Source: M55B127 sp035269185
GTDB taxonomy: Bacteria > Bacillota > Halanaerobiia > Halanaerobiales > M55B127
Assembly: GCA_964430875.1 (NCBI GenBank)
Contig: CAYSHP010000027.1
Coordinates: 1 to 30,577 of the forward strand
DNA length: 30,577 nt
Reading direction: 5' to 3'
Below are positions 1 through 7,887 of the stretch, piece after piece. The notes under the pieces are model-generated. The model did not search any database. It had not been told where the DNA came from and saw nothing but the letters and a program-made list of their open reading frames with translations. Within the stretch, counting starts at the first letter, position 1; every line of letters starts with the position of its first letter. A program made the position numbers and the translations under genes.

Positions 1-104
1 AATATCAATATTTAAATTTAAAAAACTGGTAATTAATTTTAAAGGTTAATATTCTTTTTTATAGAAATATTTAATAAAGAAGATTATTTGAGGGGGATAA
101 GATA

Positions 105-581
105 ATGGAGAAAATTTTTATTGTTTTACTTATATTAGCTTTCCTATTAGGAACTACAGGTGGAGAAATTTCTTTGCCTAACTTAGACCCGGCCGATGTA
201 GATATTGAAGAAAATAAAGTAACAGGTAATGAAAATATTCAAGAAAGCAAATCTGGAAGTGATGATTTAATCAAAGTCTATAAAGAAGAAATCAGTGGAA
301 ATGCTTCAATAAATTTATCTTCAGATAAAGGTGATATTTATCTTTTGTTCCAAGAAAAAATAACAGGAAATGTTAAAATTAATATTACAAGTACTCGCGG
401 AAATATCCATCTTAAATTTGAAGATTCTATATTAGGTAATCCAAAAATAAATTTACAAGCCCCTAACGGAAAAGTTATTTTTTATAATAATGTAAATACT
501 GTTGGTAATGCTAATATATCAATAACTGCTAATAATGTAGAATATACAAGTGGTAAACCGAAAGCGATGAAAGATATCTAA
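105..581 (+). CDS. Secreted protein with five regular GN-x-x-I repeats, function unknown
   Basis: 158 residues, ATG start with an AGGGGG SD about 10 bases upstream. Residues 1-20 form a hydrophobic signal peptide without a lipobox cysteine, so the product should be exported. The rest contains a Gly-Asn turn followed by an alternating beta-strand-like stretch, at residues 41, 65, 88, 111 and 134. The spacing is therefore 24, 23, 23 and 23 residues, which is what one expects of a beta-solenoid with one rung per repeat. No catalytic motif and no cysteine are visible. I recognise no named family. Bactofilin-like or DUF4097-like beta structure are the nearest comparisons, but neither is demonstrated. 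An alpha/beta hydrolase follows 54 bases downstream on the same strand with no terminator between, so the two may be co-transcribed. Confidence 0.8.
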   Translation: MEKIFIVLLILAFLLGTTGGEISLPNLDPADVDIEENKVTGNENIQESKSGSDDLIKVYKEEISGNASINLSSDKGDIYLLFQEKITGNVKINITSTRGNIHLKFEDSILGNPKINLQAPNGKVIFYNNVNTVGNANISITANNVEYTSGKPKAMKDI

Positions 582-635
582 TTTTTCCCATTTGGAATCA
601 ATTTAAGTGTACTTACTAAAAAATGCAAGGAGCGT

Positions 636-1454
636 GTGATAACTGTGCCTAAAAAGAAAATTAATAATGTCGATATTTTTTATGAATTAAAAGGTAAGGG
701 AAAGGAAACTTTAGCATTCTTGAATGGAGTTGCAATGTCTACACCGTGGTGGGAACCTCAGGTGAAATCATTTAAAGATAATTATAAAGTTTTACTCCAT
801 GATTTTAGAGGTCAAGGTCAGTCTACTTTAAAACCAAATAACTTTACATTTGAACAACATGCTGATGATTTTAATGATCTATTAGAAAAATTAGATATAG
901 ACAAAGTTCATTTAGTAGGTGTCTCTTATGGGGCAGAAGTAGCTATGGTTTTTGCATTAAAATATCCAGAAAAAATAGCTTCCCTCTTTCTAGGTACAGC
1001 AGTCAGTGAAGTAAGGCCTTTACTTAAGGCTAAAATAGAATCATGGATCAAAGCTTGTAGAACATATGATGGGGAATTGTTCTTTAAAGTTATGGCACCT
1101 TATGTATATTCTAATTCATTTTATGAAAAGAAAGGTAATTGGCTAAAACAAAGGGCTCAACAGTTTGATAAAGTAGTTACGCAAAAATGGTTTGATGCTT
1201 TTATATCTTTATGTGAAAATTTCCTAACACTAGATATTACTGATCAATTAAATAAAATTAATATACCAACTTTGGTAGTCTCAGCCGAAAATGATATTTT
1301 AAAACCACCTTTATATGGAAAAATAATTCATGAAGAAATAAAAAAATCAAAATTTAAAGTTATTAAAGATTCAGGACATGGTCTTTTTGCTGAAAAACCA
1401 AGAAAATTCAATAATGTAATTAAAAAATTCTTAAATAAAAACAAAATTAAATAA
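636..1454 (+). CDS. Alpha/beta hydrolase fold protein
   Basis: About 270 residues, soluble. The hydrolase triad is readable: nucleophile S97 in GVSYGAE, acid D220 in SAENDI and H248 in SGHGLF, with HDFRGQGQS near residue 55 as the usual segment after strand 4. This layout matches the large group containing 3-oxoadipate enol-lactonase-like and BioH-like esterases; the substrate cannot be told. The start is uncertain. GTG at 636 lies only 3 bases after the SD AAGGAG (627-632), while GTG at 645, giving a natural MPKKKINN start, is 12 bases after it. Numbering here uses 636. The gene may share an operon with the upstream repeat protein. Confidence 0.88.
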   Translation: MITVPKKKINNVDIFYELKGKGKETLAFLNGVAMSTPWWEPQVKSFKDNYKVLLHDFRGQGQSTLKPNNFTFEQHADDFNDLLEKLDIDKVHLVGVSYGAEVAMVFALKYPEKIASLFLGTAVSEVRPLLKAKIESWIKACRTYDGELFFKVMAPYVYSNSFYEKKGNWLKQRAQQFDKVVTQKWFDAFISLCENFLTLDITDQLNKINIPTLVVSAENDILKPPLYGKIIHEEIKKSKFKVIKDSGHGLFAEKPRKFNNVIKKFLNKNKIK

Positions 1455-1507
1455 GATACCATCTTAAATTAAATTTCAATAATATAATATATTTTATTGC
1501 TTATATT

Positions 1508-1539
1508 AAAAAACCTCTGGGCTTTTATATGCTCAGAGG
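1508..1539 (-). terminator. Rho-independent terminator of the first flavin cassette
   Basis: A 9-bp stem (1514-1522 with 1531-1539, one G-U pair) lies 20 bases past the stop of the minus-strand reductase. On the minus strand it is followed by six T (A-run 1508-1513). It may also slow plus-strand transcription from the hydrolase, but no T-run follows on that side. Confidence 0.75.
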
Positions 1540-1559
1540 TGTCTTAATTAGTTTAAAAA

Positions 1560-2195
1560 TTATTTATATGGTTTATCAGATAAAGAATTCCACTCTCCAT
1601 TTTTAAAGGCTTGGTATCTCCAGCCCATATTACCCATGAAAATATACAACCATTTCGGAATTGAGGGTTGAACTTCGATTAAATCCATATTATTATCTTC
1701 TTTCAAATTAATATAAATATAGTCTAATTTTTTTATAACATCTTTTACAATTCTACTTTTATTTATTAAGGAATTTTCATTAACAGCCGCTCCCATACCG
1801 ACTGCAAGGCCACCTAACCACTGCCAACCTATTTGTTTTGAAAACTCTTTCATCATCTTTAAAGCTATTAGATTATGTTTGGCTTCCGGAAAACCACAGT
1901 TAGAAATAGCAAAAATCTTTTTATTTTTTTCAACCTCTTTATTATTCAATATTTCAGTAAAAGTTCTTATAACCGGTGCTGGCAGACAATCAACATATAA
2001 GGGAAATGTTACAATAACTAAATCTGATTTATTAATTTCATCAACTAACTTAACTTCTGCTTTAATTGGGTTAATAAATATCTTATTTGTATTAAATCCA
2101 TCTTTATTAAATTGATTTAATAAATATGATCCTAAACAATTAGAAGTGCTTTGTTTTCTGCGAGGGCTTCCGACTAATAATAAAATATTATTCAT
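1560..2195 (-). CDS. Flavodoxin-fold NAD(P)H-dependent oxidoreductase (cassette 1, second gene)
   Basis: 211 residues, cytoplasmic. The N-terminus MNNILLLVGSPRRKQST is a flavodoxin-like phosphate-binding loop, and SDLVIVTFPLYVDCLPAPVI near residue 58 is the second flavin-contacting strand and loop of the NADPH-dependent FMN reductase/flavodoxin-2 fold. The segment SNCGFPEAKHN follows at about residue 98. The ATG overlaps the stop of the upstream iron-sulfur-type gene by 4 bases, so translation is coupled. Its nearest relative in this window is the product of 12496-13188: both share the S-D-hydrophobic strand with a P-x-Y-V-x-x-L-P-x-P-V-I loop, a G-[FY]-P segment and a W-x-W-L-G or D-W-L-G segment. 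The electron acceptor is unknown. Confidence 0.88.
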   Translation of the reverse strand: MNNILLLVGSPRRKQSTSNCLGSYLLNQFNKDGFNTNKIFINPIKAEVKLVDEINKSDLVIVTFPLYVDCLPAPVIRTFTEILNNKEVEKNKKIFAISNCGFPEAKHNLIALKMMKEFSKQIGWQWLGGLAVGMGAAVNENSLINKSRIVKDVIKKLDYIYINLKEDNNMDLIEVQPSIPKWLYIFMGNMGWRYQAFKNGEWNSLSDKPYK

Positions 2196-2764
2196 CGATT
2201 ATCACCTATTTTCTTAAATAAATTGAAAGCTTCTTTTAAGGAATGATCTATTCCATTATTTCTATCAATAACAAGTGTCTCATAATTTCTATAACAAATA
2301 TTTAAAGAATTTCTATATATTAAATCTTTAAAAATATTATTCTCTATATTATTTTCATTACCAATCCCAATTGCAGCTAAGATAGGATAATTTGAATAAC
2401 GCATTTTATGATGAACCTCGCCTTTTCTAGTAGAAAAAAATGGAGAAATCAAGCCAATTGAACGATCCAGTACTTTTTTTAAATCATAAGAATAACCACC
2501 AAAAATGATTGGAGTTAAATAAATGACAAGTTCTGAATTAATGATATCTTCCGTTATTTTTATACCATCATCCTTTATAATACATTGCCCGGGTGATTGA
2601 ACCCAACATTTAAAACATCCCTGACAGTTTTTTACATTCTTATTTCTTAATAAAATATGTTCTATTTCTGATTCGTTTTGAGTAAAAAACTCTTCAATCT
2701 TTTTGCTAGTTTTTTCAGTAAATTGGTCACTCTTCTTTGCGCCATTCAATAATAAGACTCTCAT
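2192..2764 (-). CDS. Iron-sulfur flavoprotein-like protein (cassette 1, first gene)
   Basis: 190 residues from the ATG at 2764. An ATG 18 bases further upstream (2782) is open, but the SD AAAGGAG (2771-2777) lies between the two, 6 bases before 2764, which decides the start. The protein has the flavodoxin fold (MRVLLLNGAKKSDQFT; strand SELVIYLTPIIFGG). It carries four cysteines at residues 47, 50, 53 and 61, in the order C-x2-C-x2-C-x7-C. That compact spacing is the [4Fe-4S] ligand motif known for iron-sulfur flavoproteins of the Isf type. It is also seen in NADPH-dependent FMN reductase relatives where cluster binding is unproven. The following K-D-D is conserved in the paralog at 13189-13761. 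Reading downstream is coupled to the partner reductase by an ATGA overlap. Confidence 0.88.
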   Translation of the reverse strand: MRVLLLNGAKKSDQFTEKTSKKIEEFFTQNESEIEHILLRNKNVKNCQGCFKCWVQSPGQCIIKDDGIKITEDIINSELVIYLTPIIFGGYSYDLKKVLDRSIGLISPFFSTRKGEVHHKMRYSNYPILAAIGIGNENNIENNIFKDLIYRNSLNICYRNYETLVIDRNNGIDHSLKEAFNLFKKIGDNR

Positions 2765-2930
2765 TTCGAACTCCTTTCCCATAAAAAAATTAAAATAAAT
2801 ATCTCATATGTAAATATATTCACTATACATAATATTTATTCCTGCAATATATTTATTTTATTTTAATTGAATATCTAAATATATAAGAAACATTGAAAAT
2901 ATAAAAAGTCTATATTCATACTTTTTTATT

Positions 2931-3713
2931 TTAATTAAAATCTGCTCTTTCCCACCATATTAAAGTAAATAAATATCCAATAATACTAGTAGCGATTACT
3001 ATAATAAAACTTATTATATGCAAATCTGCCTGTTGTGGTCCAGCAGCACCACTATATAAGGCCGGTATAGCCCACGGAATATATGCGCCATGTCCTAATG
3101 CAGCTAGAAATTGAGATATTACTATAGTAAAAATCACATAACCCATAGGTGATAAATATCCTTTACCAAAGCTAGCAAAAAAAGCAACCAAAGTAGACAA
3201 TAACATTGTAAGAATTGTCGTATTTAAAAATAATTTGATTCCTTTAAATAAAATTATATAAGTATAATCTGATAAACCTACAATATAACCAGCAAATAAA
3301 CCTATAATAAGTACTAATGTAGATAAAAATAATGACCAACAAAACATTACTATTATTTTCGCAGTTACAATAGTCATTTTAGATGTAGGAATAGCCAAAA
3401 TATCTTCAACAGTATTATCAACAAACTCCCTACCAAATATCCAACTAGTAATAAAACCATAGCCAATTAATCCACCAATTGCAATTATTTGAGAAAGTAT
3501 CTCAAAATATGATTCCCAATTTGCTTCACCTATTATCTGGGCTTTATCACCTAATAATCCTGTTTTCTGAGCTAATTCCGGTTCTTTTAGTATAAACATC
3601 ATAATAGCTATTACAATTGTAATAAAAGAAAAAGCAATAATAGTAATCCAGAAAATATTAGATTTTCTCATTTTTAATATCTCAGTTTCAATTGTTTTTT
3701 TTAAATTATACAT
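2931..3713 (-). CDS. ABC-2 type transporter permease
   Basis: 260 residues with about six hydrophobic segments, at roughly residues 20-42, 70-92, 120-145, 155-180, 190-205 and 230-252. This is the size and layout of BcrB/NatB-like permeases. The ATG follows the ATPase stop by one base, and its SD AAGGAG lies inside the end of the ATPase gene. With the ATPase it should form an exporter, a class often used for antibiotics, lantibiotics or sodium; the substrate cannot be read from sequence. Downstream there is only a weak AT-rich hairpin (stem 2903-2909 with 2920-2926), so transcription may continue into the flavin cassette that starts at 2764. Confidence 0.9.
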   Translation of the reverse strand: MYNLKKTIETEILKMRKSNIFWITIIAFSFITIVIAIMMFILKEPELAQKTGLLGDKAQIIGEANWESYFEILSQIIAIGGLIGYGFITSWIFGREFVDNTVEDILAIPTSKMTIVTAKIIVMFCWSLFLSTLVLIIGLFAGYIVGLSDYTYIILFKGIKLFLNTTILTMLLSTLVAFFASFGKGYLSPMGYVIFTIVISQFLAALGHGAYIPWAIPALYSGAAGPQQADLHIISFIIVIATSIIGYLFTLIWWERADFN

Positions 3714-3714
3714 T

Positions 3715-4638
3715 TCATTGCTCCTTTATACTATTTTTGGTTAACCTCAAAAAATAATTTTCTAAATCTTCTTTTTCAATATTAATCAAATTGGGAAAAA
3801 TATTGTTGCTTACCAATTTTTTAACTATCTGCTCAGGAGAATTAATTATTGTATTATCTTTTATTACCAAATAATTTTTCTCGTTTTGTCCAATATCATA
3901 ACCTTCATTAATCATAATTTTCTTTGCTTTTAAATTATCATTAGTATTTATTATTAATTTTTTTTGCATCAATTTGTCTAATTTTGCCTTATTTACATCT
4001 CTAAGAATATGGCCCTCATTTATAATTATTATTCTATCAACTAATTTATATATTTCACTTAAAATATGACTGGAAATAAAAATGGTAGTATTATATTTCT
4101 CAGCTAATTCCTTTAATAAGATTCTTATTTCAACTATTCCAGCAGGATCTAATCCCTTAGTTGGTTCATCTAAAAGAAGTATTTTAGGCTTATGTATAAA
4201 TGCCTTTGCTAATCCTAATCTTTGCATATTACCAGAAGAAAGATTTTTAACCTTTACATCTTTATACTTATCTAATTTTAATTTACTTATTATTTCATTA
4301 ATCACACTTGGATTATTAAGTTTTCTTAGTTTATATATAATTTCTAAATTTTCTTTTACTGTTAACTGAGGATATGAATAAGAATCCTCCACTAAATAAC
4401 CAACTTCATTCCATTTCTTAGTTGGTAATTGCTTTAATTCTTTATTAAAAAGATAGACACTACCAGAAGTAGGTTTTACCATTCCTAATAATAATCTAAT
4501 CGTAGTAGTTTTCCCTGCTCCATTTACACCCAAAAAACCACATATTTCTCCTCTTTTGACCTGCAGATTAATATTTTCAACTGCTAATATATCCTTATAC
4601 CTTTTACTTAAATATTCTGTTCTAATTACTTCTTTCAT
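3715..4638 (-). CDS. ABC transporter ATP-binding protein, BcrA-like
   Basis: 307 residues. Walker A is GVNGAGKTT (about residues 37-45), the signature is LSSGNMQRL instead of the usual LSGGQ, Walker B is ILLLDEPT and the switch histidine lies in ISSHIL. A C-terminal extension of about 90 residues is typical of BcrA/NatA-type single-domain exporter ATPases. The LSSGN variant is common in this subfamily, so it is not a sign of decay. The start codon lies inside the end of the tetR gene (17-base overlap) behind an AAGAGGAG SD. The gene order TetR, ATPase, permease suggests an inducible exporter. Confidence 0.95.
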   Translation of the reverse strand: MKEVIRTEYLSKRYKDILAVENINLQVKRGEICGFLGVNGAGKTTTIRLLLGMVKPTSGSVYLFNKELKQLPTKKWNEVGYLVEDSYSYPQLTVKENLEIIYKLRKLNNPSVINEIISKLKLDKYKDVKVKNLSSGNMQRLGLAKAFIHKPKILLLDEPTKGLDPAGIVEIRILLKELAEKYNTTIFISSHILSEIYKLVDRIIIINEGHILRDVNKAKLDKLMQKKLIINTNDNLKAKKIMINEGYDIGQNEKNYLVIKDNTIINSPEQIVKKLVSNNIFPNLINIEKEDLENYFLRLTKNSIKEQ

Positions 4639-5248
4639 AATTATTCTCCTCTTTTATTAAACCATCAACAATTAAGTTAATTAATAATTCAAATGTATCA
4701 TCAAATACTGATTCACCAATATCTTCTTTATGAAGAGTGATGAAAAATAAGGAATGTAGTATTCCGGTAATTGCTTTTGGATCCTTATTTTTTATTATAT
4801 TTTTTTGTTGACCAATCTTTATTAAGGGTATTATTTCAGAAAAATCCATTTCTATATGTTCTTCAATTTTTTCTTCAGGTAACTTTCTAACCAATAATTC
4901 ATAAGTATTTTCTGAAAAAAGATCTTTAAATAAATCATTATTTTCTAATGAACTATATGCTTCAATCAATATCTTTTTTATACCTTCTCTGGGATTTGTT
5001 TTTACTAGTTTAGAATACTCTTTAAGTTCATCCCTCATTTTTTGTCCTTCTAAATCTAAAATTTCAAAATATAATTCTTCTTTTGAATCAAAAAATTTAT
5101 AAAATGATCCCTGTGCTATCCCTACCGCTTTTGTTAAATCTTTAATTGTTGTCTTTTTAAGTCCATAGATACTAAATAATTTTTTACCTTCTTTTAACAA
5201 CTCTTTTTTAATCATTTTTATTTCTTTATCAGTAAATCCACTTGGCAT
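4622..5248 (-). CDS. TetR/AcrR family regulator of the ABC exporter operon
   Basis: 208 residues from the ATG at 5248. A GTG at 5257 is open, but it is part of the SD AGAGGTG, which is correctly spaced (6 bases) for 5248. The N-terminal TetR helix-turn-helix is clear: TIKDLTKAVGIAQGSFYKFF followed by SKEELYFEIL. The remaining helices form the ligand-binding and dimer domain. It is the first gene of a minus-strand operon with the ABC ATPase and permease and probably represses it. A consensus-like promoter (5299-5327) followed directly by an inverted repeat (5269-5295) lies upstream, which would allow autoregulation. Confidence 0.93.
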   Translation of the reverse strand: MPSGFTDKEIKMIKKELLKEGKKLFSIYGLKKTTIKDLTKAVGIAQGSFYKFFDSKEELYFEILDLEGQKMRDELKEYSKLVKTNPREGIKKILIEAYSSLENNDLFKDLFSENTYELLVRKLPEEKIEEHIEMDFSEIIPLIKIGQQKNIIKNKDPKAITGILHSLFFITLHKEDIGESVFDDTFELLINLIVDGLIKEENNYERSN

Positions 5249-5268
5249 TAATATCACCTCTTTGACTT

Positions 5269-5327
5269 TATGAATATTTTATTTATTTGTTCATATGTAT
5301 TTTACTATACTTTTATATTATATGCAA
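5269..5327 (-). promoter_or_regulatory. Promoter and candidate operator of the TetR-ABC operon
   Basis: On the minus strand there is a -35 TTGCAT (5322-5327), a 17-base spacer and a -10 TAAAAT (5299-5304). Just downstream, covering the likely start of transcription, is TATGAA-N15-TTCATA (5269-5295), a perfect 6-bp inverted repeat. The placement suits a repressor. Binding by the adjacent TetR is inferred. Confidence 0.55.
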
Positions 5328-5342
5328 TAAAAATTTTCAAAA

Positions 5343-5376
5343 TAAAAAAAGGGATAACTTAATAGAAAGCTATCCC
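5343..5376 (-). terminator. Terminator of the MarR-MATE-cupin operon
   Basis: A 10-bp stem with one mismatch (5351-5360 with 5367-5376) is followed on the minus strand by a run of seven T. It lies about 20 bases past the cupin stop and separates that operon from the TetR promoter. Confidence 0.85.
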
Positions 5377-5397
5377 ATAATAATTAAATATTTAATT

Positions 5398-5748
5398 TTA
5401 TAAATCTGCATCTTTACCATACCTGTCAGAAGGTGGTCGTGGTGAAATTGATACATATAATATTAAATCTTCTTCACCGATATTATCTACTGACATCTCT
5501 TCTTGTCCAGTCAGTTTTATTAAATGATTTTTTTCTACTTTTACTGGACTACCAGCTATATTTATTATCCCTTTACCTTCTAAGACTTGAATTAATAAAG
5601 TACTATCAAAATGAGTGTGCTCTGGCAATGATTTTCCAAGTGAAATATTAAGCATAAATGCTAGTATATTATCATCTTTATATATTACTCGTTTTGATAC
5701 ACTTTCTTCAGGAGCAATAATATAATCTTCTATATTAAATTTTTCCAT
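5398..5748 (-). CDS. Small cupin-domain protein
   Basis: 116 residues from the ATG at 5748, chosen because an AGAGGTG SD lies 6 bases upstream; a TTG at 5769 is also open but has no SD. It is a single cupin barrel. Motif 1 is LPEHTHFDST, giving H44 and H46, with E57 in VLEGKG. Motif 2 has SVDN where a metal-binding histidine is usual, so the metal site may be incomplete. The gene lies 84 bases after the MATE gene with no terminator between and its own terminator just after, so it is likely the third gene of a MarR-MATE-cupin operon. It could be a ligand sensor or a small enzyme; no substrate can be named. Confidence 0.85.
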   Translation of the reverse strand: MEKFNIEDYIIAPEESVSKRVIYKDDNILAFMLNISLGKSLPEHTHFDSTLLIQVLEGKGIINIAGSPVKVEKNHLIKLTGQEEMSVDNIGEEDLILYVSISPRPPSDRYGKDADL

Positions 5749-5832
5749 ATCAATCACCTCTTGTCTCAATAAGTGTTTAATATTATGATAACAGTATTAA
5801 CTTATATTAATAGTAATTGCTTTACTTAATAA

Positions 5833-7263
5833 TTAATTTTCAATAGCCTTTTCTTTCCAGCCGCCTCTTTTAAACCAAAACACTGCAATTATAGCTGTTA
5901 TGAAATTTGAAAAGAACATTCCCCACCAGATTCCATCAGTACCCCAGTTTAGATTCATACTTAAGTACTGAGCAAGTGGTAAGCGTATTCCCCAAAGGGC
6001 AATTATTGCTAAAACCATTGCTACAACTGTGTTACCTGCCCCTCTAAAGGAACCTCCAAGAATAAATCTAACACCTAAGAACCCAAAAGAAAATCCTACT
6101 ATTCTTAAAAAAGAAACCCCTATATCGATTACTTCTGGATTAGAATTGAATACTGCTATGATTTGGGCTGGGAATAAATTAAATAATAACGCTAAAGCTG
6201 TTAATAATCCAAATATTATCCCAGAACTTATCCAAGCACTTTTTTCAGCTCTATTTACATTGTCAGCTCCTAAATTTTGTCCTACCATCGTAGTAGTTGC
6301 AGTAGCAATACCTCGAGAAGGTAACATTACTACCGATAAAATTCTTGATCCAATACCATATGCTGCTACCACCATTGTACCAAATTCAGATACAATACTC
6401 ATTAAAACTGTCATTCCTAAAGCAACTACTGACTGTTCTCCTGCTGAAGGAAAACCCAAAACTAGTATCTTTTTGATTACTTTGAAATCAGGTTTTAGAG
6501 ATTCCAAAGTTAATGATAGACCTTTATTCCCTTTAAACAAGATATATACACCATATATTCCTGCAACTGCTCTTGAAAAGACTGTTGCATAAGCAGCCCC
6601 TTTTACACCTAACTGGGGTAGAAAACCTACACCAAAGATTAATAAAGGATCAATAACTATATTTAATAAGGTTGAAGCAACCATAAATTTCATGGGAGTT
6701 TTAGTATCACCATATCCCCGCAAAAGTGCAGAAAATATAAAAAAGGCAAACATAAAAGGTACTCCAGCAAATATTATATTAAGATAATCACTTGCCTCAC
6801 TAATGATATTGGCTGGCGCTCCCATTAATTGTAATACATCATAGTTAAAATAAACACCAAAGCCAGCTAAAATAATGGAAAGAGTCCCTACAAAAATAAA
6901 GATTTGACCGGTTACTTTATTTGTCATTTCCTGATCCCCAGCTCCCATATACTGAGCCACTAAGGTAGTCCCAGCAATTGTTAAGCCGGCTCCAATTGAT
7001 ATCATTAGAAAGACTAGGGGAAAACCTATTGATAATGCTGCTACTGCCTCTGCTCCTAATTTACCAAGCCAGAATGTATCTGCTAAGTTATATACAACCT
7101 GCATAGTATTTCCAATCATAACTGGCCAGGCCAATTTAAAAATAGTCCCTGCAATTGGTCCATTTAAAATATCATCTCTATTACCAAGTCTCGGATTTTT
7201 CATCATTTTTTCTTTTTCTATTTCTTTCTCATCTAAATTAAATTCATCATCTAAATTACTCAT
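5833..7263 (-). CDS. MATE family multidrug/sodium antiporter
   Basis: 476 residues with about twelve membrane segments in two homologous halves. The N-terminal half begins LNGPIAGTIFKLAWPVMIG and contains the typical NLADTFWLGKLGAEAVAALS stretch. The second half contains GIGSRILSVVMLPSRGIATA and GQNLGADNVNRAEK, the mirrored motif. A charged cytoplasmic extension of about 30 residues precedes the first helix, as in many clostridial MATE proteins. It should export cationic or aromatic compounds in exchange for Na+ or H+. It starts 21 bases after the MarR gene stops, which makes MarR its likely regulator. Confidence 0.96.
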   Translation of the reverse strand: MSNLDDEFNLDEKEIEKEKMMKNPRLGNRDDILNGPIAGTIFKLAWPVMIGNTMQVVYNLADTFWLGKLGAEAVAALSIGFPLVFLMISIGAGLTIAGTTLVAQYMGAGDQEMTNKVTGQIFIFVGTLSIILAGFGVYFNYDVLQLMGAPANIISEASDYLNIIFAGVPFMFAFFIFSALLRGYGDTKTPMKFMVASTLLNIVIDPLLIFGVGFLPQLGVKGAAYATVFSRAVAGIYGVYILFKGNKGLSLTLESLKPDFKVIKKILVLGFPSAGEQSVVALGMTVLMSIVSEFGTMVVAAYGIGSRILSVVMLPSRGIATATTTMVGQNLGADNVNRAEKSAWISSGIIFGLLTALALLFNLFPAQIIAVFNSNPEVIDIGVSFLRIVGFSFGFLGVRFILGGSFRGAGNTVVAMVLAIIALWGIRLPLAQYLSMNLNWGTDGIWWGMFFSNFITAIIAVFWFKRGGWKEKAIEN

Positions 7264-7284
7264 TTTTCAAATCTCACCTTCTTT

Positions 7285-7719
7285 TTATACATCATTTAAG
7301 TTATTTAATACTAAAGTTAATAAATCTATCAGATTCTCTTTATCAGTTTTATCAAGATCATTTAAAGCATCTTCTAAAAATCCTTGTCTTATATCTAACA
7401 TATCACATAATTTATTATCTCCTTTTTCTGTTAATTCTAATAGTACTATTCTTCTATCTTCGGGATTACGATATCTTTTTACTAAATTATCGTTGACTAA
7501 TTTATCTACAATAACTGTTAAAGTACTATTTGCCATATACATTTTTTTATGTAAATAGCTCATATTAACCGGTTGTTCTTTTGTGATATGCCACATTACC
7601 AAAAATCTAGGCATTGTTAAGTCATTTTCATGTAGACTGCTTTTTGTATATTTAACAAGGTTTTTATGAATATCTCTTATTAATTTATCAATAACTTTGG
7701 TACTTTGTTTAGATGCCAT
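7285..7719 (-). CDS. MarR family transcriptional regulator
   Basis: 144 residues with an AGGAGG SD. The winged helix-turn-helix is at residues 50-100 (VNMSYLHKKMYMANSTLTVI as the helix-turn-helix, NPEDRRIVLLELTEKG as the wing with the conserved D-R-R). Helices at both ends form the dimer interface. It is the first gene of the operon with the MATE exporter and cupin. It probably represses them in the absence of a small ligand; a palindrome just after the -10 of its promoter supports autoregulation. Confidence 0.93.
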   Translation of the reverse strand: MASKQSTKVIDKLIRDIHKNLVKYTKSSLHENDLTMPRFLVMWHITKEQPVNMSYLHKKMYMANSTLTVIVDKLVNDNLVKRYRNPEDRRIVLLELTEKGDNKLCDMLDIRQGFLEDALNDLDKTDKENLIDLLTLVLNNLNDV

Positions 7720-7757
7720 ACTAATCCTCCTAAATATTTCATATATATAATATTTCG

Positions 7758-7797
7758 TATTTATAAATATTATATATTATAAAGTTTTCTCATTCAA
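7758..7797 (-). promoter_or_regulatory. Promoter and candidate MarR operator
   Basis: On the minus strand there is a -35 TTGAAT (7792-7797), a 17-base spacer and a consensus -10 TATAAT (7769-7774). Immediately downstream is the perfect 12-base palindrome TATTTATAAATA (7758-7769). The region is AT-rich, so the palindrome alone is weak evidence; its position at the start of transcription makes it plausible. Confidence 0.6.
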
Positions 7798-7811
7798 GTA
7801 ATATATTACAT

Positions 7812-7855
7812 AAAAAAAAGAAACCTCAAATCAATATTTAAAATACCGATCTGAG
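7812..7855 (-). terminator. Terminator of the heliorhodopsin gene
   Basis: A 13-bp stem with three G-U pairs (7825-7837 with 7843-7855) is followed on the minus strand by TTTC and a run of eight T. It lies about 30 bases past the heliorhodopsin stop and separates it from the MarR operon. Confidence 0.85.
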
Positions 7856-7887
7856 ACTTAATAAATTCTATTTATTTTTAATCATCT

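Noticed and set aside
3715..4638. ABC signature LSSGN in place of LSGGQ as a sign of a broken ATPase
   Set aside because: Walker A, Walker B and switch histidine are intact and such variants are common in BcrA-type ATPases.
6029..6592. 187-codon open frame on the plus strand
   Set aside because: It lies wholly inside the MATE gene on the other strand, has no SD, and its sequence is low-complexity antisense of membrane helices.
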